DNA from: an uncultured Hungatella sp.
Lineage (GTDB): Bacteria > Bacillota > Clostridia > Lachnospirales > Lachnospiraceae
Direction of reading: 5' to 3'
DNA: 28,627 nucleotides
Assembly: GCA_910588505.1 (NCBI GenBank)
Contig: CAJUPQ010000043.1
Span: forward strand, 1 to 28,627
Shown here piece by piece: positions 15,917-22,574 of this stretch. A program made the position numbers and the translations under genes. The notes beneath the pieces were generated by a model. It saw only the letters and a program-made list of their open reading frames with translations. It ran no database searches and was not told where the DNA came from. How positions within the stretch are numbered: position 1 is the first letter of the stretch; each line of letters starts with the position of its first letter.

Positions 15917-16843
15917 ATGAATAAATTACGGAACGTATCATCATCACCTCATGCAAGGGGCAATGTACTAACTCAGAATCTGATGTTTGATGTTGCCATT
16001 GCCATGGTTCCCGCGGCTGTGTATGGTGTGTATCAGTTCGGACTTAAAGCGCTGTGTATTCTGCTTGTGACCATGGCGGGCAGCGTGCTCAGCGAGTATG
16101 TGTATGAGAGCCTTATGGGCAAACCGATCACGGTTATGGACGGCAGCGCCCTGGTGACCGGCATGATCCTGGGACTTAACATGCCTCCGGAGATCCCGCT
16201 GTGGATCCCGTTTTTGGGCAGTATTTTTGCTATTATCGTGGTGAAGCAGCTCTACGGCGGCCTGGGGCAGAACTTTATGAATCCGGCTTTGGCGGCCAGA
16301 TGTTTTCTTCTGATCTCATTTGCCAATCAGATGTCAGCCTTTAAGCTGGACGGCGTATCCGGAGCTACGCCTCTGTCTGTGCTGAAGAACGGCGGCAGGG
16401 TGGATGTGGCGGCCATGTTTGTGGGAAAGATCCCCGGAACCATCGGCGAGGTCTCCGTGGTGGCTCTGCTTATCGGGGCGGCTTACCTTCTGTACAGGAA
16501 GGTGATCACCATCCATATCCCGGCGGCCTACATCATTACCTTCGCCATCTTCGTGTTTATCTTCGGGGAGCAGGATCCAGGCTATGTTATGGCTCACATC
16601 TGCGGCGGCGGCCTGATCTTTGGAGCGTTCTTTATGGCGACTGATTATGTGACCAGCCCCATCACCCCTAAGGGGCGCATCGTGTTCGGTGTTCTTTTGG
16701 GGATTCTTACAGGGCTGTTTCGGTTGTTCGGCGGTTCGGCGGAGGGCGTATCCTATGCCATCATCATCAGCAACCTTTTGGTTCCGCTGATCGAGAAGGT
16801 GACCCTTCCCGTAGCGTTTGGAAAGGAGGGCAAAAAAGCATGA
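15917..16843 (+). CDS. rnfD: Rnf complex subunit D (membrane, covalent FMN)
   Basis: 308-residue integral membrane subunit with about nine to ten hydrophobic segments. VSGATPLS carries the expected covalent-FMN threonine T151 (SGAT motif, modified by the flavin transferase ApbE), placing one flavin at the outer face of the membrane. ATG 15917 follows AGGAGGGG. Its last four bases overlap the rnfG start (ATGA at 16840-16843), so translation is coupled. No apbE gene is in the window. Confidence 0.97.
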   Translation: MNKLRNVSSSPHARGNVLTQNLMFDVAIAMVPAAVYGVYQFGLKALCILLVTMAGSVLSEYVYESLMGKPITVMDGSALVTGMILGLNMPPEIPLWIPFLGSIFAIIVVKQLYGGLGQNFMNPALAARCFLLISFANQMSAFKLDGVSGATPLSVLKNGGRVDVAAMFVGKIPGTIGEVSVVALLIGAAYLLYRKVITIHIPAAYIITFAIFVFIFGEQDPGYVMAHICGGGLIFGAFFMATDYVTSPITPKGRIVFGVLLGILTGLFRLFGGSAEGVSYAIIISNLLVPLIEKVTLPVAFGKEGKKA

Positions 16844-17451
16844 GTAAAGGCGGTTTTATGAAAGACGCCCTGATTTTATTTGCCATCACTCTAGTTGCCG
16901 GGGCGTGTCTGGGCGGCGCTTACGAGATAACAAAGGGGCCGATCCAGGCAGCGGAGCTGGCGGCAAAGGAGGATGCCTTCCGTACGGTTTTGGCGGACGC
17001 GGATTCGTTCCAGCTGGACGATTACTCGGCTGCTCTTGAGAAGGCCAACGGGGAGGTTGCCGGCCTTAGTTTCGGCAATGTGCAAGTGGATGAGTGTGCC
17101 ACCGGCATGGACGGGTCCGGAAGTCCCATGGGGTATGTGGTGACTGCCACCTCCAAGGACGGTTACGGCGGCAATATCACTGTGTCCGTAGGTATCACGG
17201 CGGAGGGTGAAGTGAAGGGCATCGAGTTTCTGACCATCGGCGAGACGGCAGGCCTTGGCATGAACGCCACCACTCCCGAGTGGAAGGGGCAGTTTGCGGA
17301 CAAGACAGTGGAGAGTTTCTCCGTCACAAAATCCGGCGCGTCGGCGGACAATGAGATTGACGCTATCGGCGGCGCCACCATCACATCGAACGCAGTTACT
17401 GGGGCGGTTAATTCGGCGCTCTACTTTGTAAATAACTGCGTGCTGCAGTAG
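16840..17451 (+). CDS. rnfG: Rnf complex subunit G (covalent FMN, extracytosolic)
   Basis: 203 residues. One N-terminal membrane anchor (ALILFAITLVAGACLGGAYE) is followed by an extracytosolic FMN_bind domain. The attachment motif is DAIGGATITS with T180 as the predicted FMN-bearing residue. The loop GYGGNITVSVGI and the EFLTIGETAGLGMNA stretch are typical of RnfG/NqrC. It overlaps rnfD by four bases and is followed by rnfE after a GGAGG site. It shares its fold with the five-domain FMN protein at 22575-24245. Confidence 0.96.
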   Translation: MSKGGFMKDALILFAITLVAGACLGGAYEITKGPIQAAELAAKEDAFRTVLADADSFQLDDYSAALEKANGEVAGLSFGNVQVDECATGMDGSGSPMGYVVTATSKDGYGGNITVSVGITAEGEVKGIEFLTIGETAGLGMNATTPEWKGQFADKTVESFSVTKSGASADNEIDAIGGATITSNAVTGAVNSALYFVNNCVLQ

Positions 17452-17463
17452 GAGGTGGGAATC

Positions 17464-18252
17464 ATGAATAAATGTATGGAACGTTTATATAACGGCATTA
17501 TCAAGGAAAACCCGACCTTTGTTCTGATGCTGGGCATGTGTCCGACGCTGGCCACCACCACCACAGCGGTCAACGGCATGGGCATGGGGCTTACCACCAC
17601 TGCCGTGCTGGTTTTTTCGAATCTTATTATTTCCTGTCTGCGCAAAATTATACCGGACAGGGTGCGTATTCCGGCTTATATTGTTATCGTGGCTTCGCTG
17701 GTGACTATTGTGCAGTTGCTTTTGCAGGCGTTTATCCCCAGCCTTAATGAGTCCCTGGGTATCTTCATTCCGCTGATCGTGGTGAACTGTATTATTTTGG
17801 GGCGGGCGGAGACCTACGCGGCCAAGAACGGTCCTGTGGAGTCTGCCTTTGACGGCATCGGCATGGGCTTAGGATTTACCCTGGGGCTGACCTGCATCGC
17901 TGTTTTTCGCGAGCTTCTGGGCGCGGGAACCGTGTTTGGCGTGACGGTTATACCGGAAGCCTACAAGATCACCATTTTCGGTTTGGCGCCGGGCGCGTTT
18001 TTCGTGCTGGCAGGACTGACCGCGCTGCAGAACAAGTTTAAGATGCCTTCCGCGACCAATGGCGCAGGGGGAGAGTCGGTTCTGGCCTGCGGCGGAAACT
18101 GCAGTCGCTGCAGCGGTTCCGCGTGCATGGCAAACCACGCCACTCTGGAGACCAGGCGGCTTCAGGCTGAGGAGGATGCCCTGGCGGCCAAGAAGGCGGC
18201 TGTGGCGCAGAAACAGGCGGAGCTTTCCGCTAAACTGGATAAGAAAGATTAA
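17464..18252 (+). CDS. rnfE: Rnf complex subunit E with a Cys-rich C-terminal tail
   Basis: 262-residue membrane subunit with about six hydrophobic segments (NPTFVLMLGMCPTLATTTTA at the start), homologous to RnfA and to NqrD. RnfA/RnfE pairs line the ion and electron path and hold a membrane Fe-S site. After the last membrane segment there is a tail of about 65 residues: a C-x3-C-x2-C-x4-C cluster (CGGNCSRCSGSAC), then a charged coiled-coil-like stretch (RRLQAEEDALAAKKAAVAQK). The tail is not part of the RnfE core and may bind a metal or Fe-S cluster. ATG 17464 is chosen over GTG 17455 because GGAGG (17451-17455) lies eight bases ahead. Confidence 0.94.
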   Translation: MNKCMERLYNGIIKENPTFVLMLGMCPTLATTTTAVNGMGMGLTTTAVLVFSNLIISCLRKIIPDRVRIPAYIVIVASLVTIVQLLLQAFIPSLNESLGIFIPLIVVNCIILGRAETYAAKNGPVESAFDGIGMGLGFTLGLTCIAVFRELLGAGTVFGVTVIPEAYKITIFGLAPGAFFVLAGLTALQNKFKMPSATNGAGGESVLACGGNCSRCSGSACMANHATLETRRLQAEEDALAAKKAAVAQKQAELSAKLDKKD

Positions 18253-18267
18253 GGAGGGGCGTAGAGA

Positions 18268-18843
18268 ATGAAAGAACTGATCTTAGTAATCGTAGGCGCT
18301 GCTCTGGTAAACAACATTATTCTGAGCCAGTTTCAGGGCCTGTGTCCGTTCCTCGGAGTATCCAAGAAGACGGACACAGCGGCAGGCATGGGGGCGGCGG
18401 TTATTTTCGTTATCACTCTGGCAAGCTTTGTTACCAGTATTATCTATAAGCTTGTGCTGGTGCCTCTTGATATCACCTACCTGCAGACCATTGCCTTTAT
18501 CCTGGTGATCGCGGCTCTGGTTCAGTTTGTGGAGATGTTTTTGAAGAAGAGCATGCCTTCCCTGTACCAGGCTTTGGGTGTGTTTCTGCCTCTGATCACC
18601 ACCAACTGCGCGGTTTTAGGAGCGGCTCTGACCAATGTGCAGAAGGAGTACAACATCCTGTTCAGCGTTTTTAACGGTCTGGGAACAGCCATCGGTTTTA
18701 CCCTGGCTATCGTGCTTTTGGCAAGTATCCGCGAGAGCATTGAAGATAATGATATCCCTGTTAATTTTAAAGGCTCCCCAATCGTCCTGATCACATCAGG
18801 CCTTATGGCTATTGCGTTTATGGGATTTGCCGGGCTTATCTAA
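18268..18843 (+). CDS. rnfA: Rnf complex subunit A
   Basis: 191-residue integral membrane protein with six hydrophobic segments, paralogous to RnfE. NNIILSQFQGLCPFLGVSKK and PLITTNCAVLGAAL contain the conserved cysteines that, with those of RnfE, are reported to hold a membrane-embedded iron-sulfur centre. AAGGAGGGG precedes ATG 18268, 15 bases after rnfE; rnfB follows after 20 bases. Length is normal for RnfA. Confidence 0.97.
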   Translation: MKELILVIVGAALVNNIILSQFQGLCPFLGVSKKTDTAAGMGAAVIFVITLASFVTSIIYKLVLVPLDITYLQTIAFILVIAALVQFVEMFLKKSMPSLYQALGVFLPLITTNCAVLGAALTNVQKEYNILFSVFNGLGTAIGFTLAIVLLASIRESIEDNDIPVNFKGSPIVLITSGLMAIAFMGFAGLI

Positions 18844-18863
18844 GAAAGAGGAGGCAGCATAAT

Positions 18864-19649
18864 ATGATGGGTTTGCTTTTGGCAGCCGGCGTCATCGGCG
18901 CGATCGGTATCATTATCGGTGTACTGCTGGGGGTTGCCAGTGAGAAGTTTAAGGTTGAGGTTGATGAGAGAGAGATCCTGGTGCGGGCGGAGCTTCCGGG
19001 CAACAACTGCGGCGGCTGCGGATTTCCGGGCTGCGACGGCCTGGCTAACGCCATCGCCGCCGGGACCGCGCCGGTAAGCGGATGCCCTGTGGGCGGTCCT
19101 GTGGTGGCTGAGAAGATTGCGGCCATCATGGGCGTGGAGAGCGGAGGCGCTGTGAAGAAGGTTGCCTTTGTAAAGTGCAAGGGAACCTGCGATAAGACCA
19201 GGGTTCAGTATAATTATTTCGGCATGGACGACTGCCGCAAGGTTTCCGTGGTGCCGGGAGGCGGGGAGAAGGCCTGCGTCTACGGGTGTATGGGTTACGG
19301 CTCCTGCGTGAAGGCCTGCGAGTTTGACGCCATCCATGTGGTGGACGGCGTGGCTGTGGTGGATAAGGAGAAGTGCGTGGCCTGCGGCAAGTGTGTGCAG
19401 GCATGTCCCAACCATCTGATCGAGCTGGTGCCTTACGACGCCAAGCATCTGGTGCAGTGTTCTTCCCACGACAAGGGCAAGGATGTGAAGGCCAAATGCG
19501 ACGCCGGGTGTATCGGCTGTACGCTGTGTACCAAGCAGTGCGAGTTTGACGCCATCCACATGGACAACAATGTGGCTGTGATCGATTATGAGAAGTGTAC
19601 CAACTGCGGGAAATGCGCGCAGAAGTGTCCGGTGAAGGTGATTCTGTAG
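18864..19649 (+). CDS. rnfB: Rnf complex subunit B (ferredoxin-side Fe-S protein)
   Basis: 261 residues (or 260 if the second of two adjacent ATGs is used). RnfB takes electrons from reduced ferredoxin into the Rnf complex. A hydrophobic N-terminal anchor (LLLAAGVIGAIGIIIGVLLG) is followed by the NNCGGCGFPGC [4Fe-4S] site and a middle cysteine region (CKGTC; CVYGCMGYGSCVKAC). Ferredoxin-type motifs are CVACGKCVQACP, CIGCTLCTKQC and CTNCGKCAQKCP. GAGGAGG precedes the start. Last gene of the rnf operon; a terminator lies 37 bases beyond its stop. Confidence 0.97.
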   Translation: MMGLLLAAGVIGAIGIIIGVLLGVASEKFKVEVDEREILVRAELPGNNCGGCGFPGCDGLANAIAAGTAPVSGCPVGGPVVAEKIAAIMGVESGGAVKKVAFVKCKGTCDKTRVQYNYFGMDDCRKVSVVPGGGEKACVYGCMGYGSCVKACEFDAIHVVDGVAVVDKEKCVACGKCVQACPNHLIELVPYDAKHLVQCSSHDKGKDVKAKCDAGCIGCTLCTKQCEFDAIHMDNNVAVIDYEKCTNCGKCAQKCPVKVIL

Positions 19650-19685
19650 AATTCGTTTGGAAGCCGGAGGCGGGATAAAAAGAAG

Positions 19686-19722
19686 AGCGGAGGCCTGTGA
19701 TGAATGGGCTTCCGCTTGTTTT
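19686..19722 (+). terminator. Rho-independent terminator of the rnf operon
   Basis: AGCGGAGGCC (19686-19695) pairs with GGCTTCCGCT (19707-19716), ten pairs with one G-U, followed by TGTTTT. Confidence 0.82.
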
Positions 19723-19764
19723 GTGTGTGTGGTAATGGGTTTGGGTGTATTTGTATTCGGGGCG

Positions 19765-19847
19765 CCACTATGACGTCGCTTTGCAGACGCACACCTGACG
19801 CAGATATCAAGCACTATTACTCAGTTATTAATGCAACGATGTACTAG
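19765..19847. repeat. CTAG-ended repeat family A, half copy (reverse orientation)
   Basis: Read on the minus strand from 19847, this starts CTAGTACATCGTTGCATTAA and matches the left arm of the complete element at 24823-24987 almost perfectly for about 76 bases, then more loosely to 19765. The second arm is missing. Its CTAG (19844-19847) contains the stop codon of the NusG-II gene. Confidence 0.85.
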
Positions 19848-20206
19848 TCTGTCTCTTCCTGGCCTACGATCTTGGCGATCATCATGTTTGGGAGACAGAC
19901 GATCATCTCGCCGGAGCGGCTGATCTTGCCCTGGTGGATACACACCTTGTCCGGACATGTGGCGTCGGATATCCAGGCCTGGCCGTTTTCGATGATCAGG
20001 GTGTTGCTGCCGTTGTGGAAGCCCTGAATGACGTACTCCCCGTCTTTGCTTACGTCGATCTCCTGGGAGACTACGCCGTCTACGGATACTTCCACGACGA
20101 TGGCCGGGGCGCGGTTTGCGATGCGGTTGCCGATGTAAAGGCCGGCGGCCAGGATGAGGATAGCGGCGGCCAGAAGGATGTCGCGTAGGGCTGATTTATC
20201 TTTCAT
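19844..20206 (-). CDS. NusG domain II-containing membrane-anchored protein
   Basis: 120 residues. An N-terminal membrane anchor (ILLAAAILILAAGLYIGNRI) is followed by a small beta domain with ISDATCPDKVCIHQGKIS, the CPDxxC motif typical of stand-alone NusG-domain-II proteins of Firmicutes. These proteins face outside the membrane, lack the NusG transcription domain and are often next to Rnf, FMN-binding or Gx-transporter genes; the molecular role is not established. The frame starts at 20275, but ATG 20206 has AAAGGAG at good spacing. It is the only minus-strand gene of the window. Its TAG stop (19844-19846) lies inside the terminal CTAG of the repeat. Confidence 0.85.
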   Translation of the reverse strand: MKDKSALRDILLAAAILILAAGLYIGNRIANRAPAIVVEVSVDGVVSQEIDVSKDGEYVIQGFHNGSNTLIIENGQAWISDATCPDKVCIHQGKISRSGEMIVCLPNMMIAKIVGQEETD

Positions 20207-20300
20207 GTGGGGTGGCTCCTTTTTTTGATTTTTTTGTGCAGTATTTTGGTTGGGATGAGGCGTATGCTTGCCCAAGTTCGTTCACGGGCTTCGCCCTATG

Positions 20301-20369
20301 AAAAAAGACAGAAAGGAATTTTCTTATATGCAAAAGCGAGCTTAACGAAAATTCCTTTCTGCCTTTTTT
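20301..20369. terminator. Strong bidirectional hairpin in the NusG-II leader
   Basis: A perfect 15-base stem CAGAAAGGAATTTTC (20309-20323) / GAAAATTCCTTTCTG (20347-20361) is extended by A6/T6 on the outside. It looks like a rho-independent terminator on either strand. It lies downstream of a minus-strand -10 box (20395-20400) and before the NusG-II start, so it could act as an attenuator. A short GGGC-TTC-GCCC hairpin is adjacent at about 20286-20296. Confidence 0.65.
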
Positions 20370-20394
20370 CGCACTGCTCATTGCTTACGTGGAC

Positions 20395-20400
20395 ATTATA
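20395..20400 (-). promoter_or_regulatory. Extended -10 promoter of the NusG-II gene
   Basis: On the minus strand TGGTATAAT is an extended -10 element (TGN before TATAAT); no good -35 is visible. The leader to ATG 20206 would be about 180 bases and would include the strong hairpin. Confidence 0.45.
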
Positions 20401-20473
20401 CCACAAGCTTTAAAAAAGGGAAGAGGGGAAAATCACTTAAGGAAAATGTAAAACTAAGTAAGAAGTTTGCACC

Positions 20474-20501
20474 TTGTATTTTGTGGAAAAAAAGGTATAA
20501 T
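20474..20501 (+). promoter_or_regulatory. Promoter of the DUF5722-like gene
   Basis: TTGTAT (20474-20479), 16 bases, TATAAT (20496-20501). The box pair and spacing are the same as at the nrdD promoter. Confidence 0.65.
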
Positions 20502-20633
20502 GAGTCAACATACTGCTAAAATATAGGGCAGGGGATAAGATGTCAGATGATTTTTGCAGATGATGTGTCTTTGGAGGTGTTCTGAGTTTGGAGGATGGAT
20601 CCCCAGGACGCGGAAGTGATTGGAGGTTATGAG

Positions 20634-22370
20634 ATGAAGTTTATGGATCGTGTAAAGAGGAACCTTGCGTGGTCAGGAGTGATGATGGCAGCGGTTTTGG
20701 GCGTGTCGGCGGCTGGCGGCAGTGTGGTTTGGGGGGCGGCGAGAACGGCTGTCCAGGCTGACGTGGCCACGGCGGCGGGGACAGTCCAGGTTGTGGCTCC
20801 TACGGAGCGGGGGACTTTGACATGTACTGCGGATAAGACGAATGTGAACATTACGGGAGCTGTGTCCGGGGCGGTTTCGGATCCGGCGGTGTATGATAAT
20901 TACTGGTATCTCTTTGAGATGCAGCCCTATGAGGATGAGCTTGGGGCCAGGACCGATTACGCGGCCTGGTGGACCAAGGGAGACGCCATCTCCTGCAGTC
21001 TGCCTCTGGGATTCGGGACCAGCTCGGATAAGCTGTACTCCAAGTTTGTGCTGGCGGTTTTTGACGGGAGTAAGTATCATGCCATCAGCGAGCCGACTTA
21101 TATCACTAACCCGGAGGTGTTGGCGAAGAATACGGGAGAATATAAGAAGCCTTCCACGAAAAAAGGGCTGCTTCTGGACGGAGGCATGACTTCGGACGCC
21201 ATGGAGCTTGGAGTGAAGCACACTACCATCAACATTGCGTTCCACCACCTTCTGGGGGAGGGGATTGATTATCAGTACGATGGGAAGACTTACCACTTTA
21301 ACAAAGGGGTGGTGGCGGAGTACGACCGGGTCGTGGAGTATATGTCCAACAAGGATCTGATGGTGACGGCCATTATCTTAAACGGATGGAATGACAATAC
21401 GCCCCAGCTGTTTTTACCGGGAGTGACCAAGAATTCAAAGGCTTACTATTACAGCTTTAACGGTTCCACGGCAGAGGGAGTGGAGACCATCAAAGCCATT
21501 GCCTCGTTTCTGGCGGAGCGGTATTCAGGTACTCAGGGAAAGGGCAAGATCTCTAATTGGATCATTGGCAATGAGATCAACAACAATGAGATATGGAATT
21601 ATGCGGGACAGAAGGATCTAAACACCTATGTGCGGGAATATATGAAGGCGTTTCGGGTGTTTTACACGGCCATTAAGAGTGTCAACAGCAATGACAGGCT
21701 GTTTTTTTCCACAGACTTTAACTGGACGGACCCGGAGGCATCCCAGGTAAAATACGGGGCCAGGAATGTGATCGACGCATTTGGGGCGGTAGTCAAAGCC
21801 GGGGGAGATATCAGCTGGAACCTGTCCTACCATCCGTACCCGGATCCGCTGGTGGAGCCGGAGTTCTGGAATGACGGGGAGAATGGGCGAGCCATCGACA
21901 GCGTGGATACCCGGATCCTTAATTTTAACAATCTCCATATTCTCACGGATTATCTCCAGCGCCAGGAGCTGCGGGCTCCGGACGGAACCGTGAGACATGT
22001 GATCTTGTCGGAGCAGGGATTCACCTCCCAGAGCGCCACCAGAGGCAATGTGGAGAAGATCCAGGCGGCGGCCATGGCCTACGCCTACTACATTGCGGAC
22101 AGCAACCCCTACATTGACGCCATTATCATGAACCGTCAGGTGGACAATATTGACGAGACCAACACTTCCGTGGCATTGGGGCTGTGGAGATGCGATATGT
22201 CCACCCCCGGGGTGGTGAAGGCCACCATGAGAAAGCCAGTGTGGACCGTGTTTCGGGTTATTGACCGGAAGGATTCTCTGGAGTACACGGAGTTTGCCAA
22301 GGAGATTATCGGAATCGAGAAGTGGTCTGACGTGATTCCCAACTTCAGATGGAAAAAATATGAGAAGTGA
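20634..22370 (+). CDS. Secreted glycoside-hydrolase-like protein (DUF5722-like)
   Basis: 578 residues with a signal peptide or N-terminal anchor (WSGVMMAAVLGVSAAGGSVVWGA). After a beta-rich region of about 100 residues comes a TIM-barrel-like domain. It has a GNE motif (IIGNEINNNEIW, acid/base candidate E314) and a second glutamate in VILSEQGFT (E460), the pattern of clan GH-A retaining glycosidases. HPYPDP and AFHHLLGEG also fit a carbohydrate-active barrel. I read it as the DUF5722 family; the substrate is unknown. ATG 20634 follows GGAGG; the longer frame from 20595 is unlikely. It has its own promoter, and no terminator separates it from the next gene, which nevertheless has its own promoter. 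Confidence 0.75.
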   Translation: MKFMDRVKRNLAWSGVMMAAVLGVSAAGGSVVWGAARTAVQADVATAAGTVQVVAPTERGTLTCTADKTNVNITGAVSGAVSDPAVYDNYWYLFEMQPYEDELGARTDYAAWWTKGDAISCSLPLGFGTSSDKLYSKFVLAVFDGSKYHAISEPTYITNPEVLAKNTGEYKKPSTKKGLLLDGGMTSDAMELGVKHTTINIAFHHLLGEGIDYQYDGKTYHFNKGVVAEYDRVVEYMSNKDLMVTAIILNGWNDNTPQLFLPGVTKNSKAYYYSFNGSTAEGVETIKAIASFLAERYSGTQGKGKISNWIIGNEINNNEIWNYAGQKDLNTYVREYMKAFRVFYTAIKSVNSNDRLFFSTDFNWTDPEASQVKYGARNVIDAFGAVVKAGGDISWNLSYHPYPDPLVEPEFWNDGENGRAIDSVDTRILNFNNLHILTDYLQRQELRAPDGTVRHVILSEQGFTSQSATRGNVEKIQAAAMAYAYYIADSNPYIDAIIMNRQVDNIDETNTSVALGLWRCDMSTPGVVKATMRKPVWTVFRVIDRKDSLEYTEFAKEIIGIEKWSDVIPNFRWKKYEK

Positions 22371-22379
22371 TAAAACCGA

Positions 22380-22408
22380 TTGAAGTGTCTTAAGAAATAT
22401 GTTAGAAT
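22380..22408 (+). promoter_or_regulatory. Promoter of the five-FMN-domain gene
   Basis: TTGAAG (22380-22385), 17 bases, TAGAAT (22403-22408). Transcription would start near 22415, leaving a leader of about 160 bases. Confidence 0.6.
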
Positions 22409-22423
22409 ATACTCCAGTGATAT

Positions 22424-22543
22424 GGCTGTCAGCTTTGACGGCCGCCGAGAACTTCCCTGCAGACCTGCCTAACGATGCGGGGATATCCGGGCGCAGACTT
22501 CGTGGATATTTAGGGATGGCTGTGTGTCGGGATCTTGGCAGCC
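22424..22543 (+). ncRNA. Structured 5' leader, candidate cis-regulatory RNA
   Basis: Four stems can be drawn in order: GGCTGTCA/TGACGGCC (22424-22443), CCCTGC/GCGGGG (22455-22482), ATATCC/GGATAT (22483-22509) and GGCTG/CAGCC (22518-22543). The first GGCTG could also pair with the last CAGCC, giving a competing fold. I cannot match it to a known riboswitch class; in particular the conserved FMN riboswitch sequences are absent. No folding energy was computed. Confidence 0.4.
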
Positions 22544-22574
22544 GCTCGATAAAAAACACAGGAGGAGTATAATA

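Larger units (their letters stand above)
20207..20633. other. Divergent intergenic region, NusG-II / DUF5722 genes
   Basis: These 427 bases hold the NusG-II leader with its strong palindrome (20301-20369), a minus-strand -10, A/G-rich sequence, and the plus-strand promoter at 20474-20501 with a leader of about 125 bases. No gene was found. Confidence 0.7.

Noticed and set aside
22415..22574. FMN riboswitch before the multi-FMN gene
   Set aside because: The conserved RFN-element sequence blocks are not present; only an unclassified structured leader is claimed.
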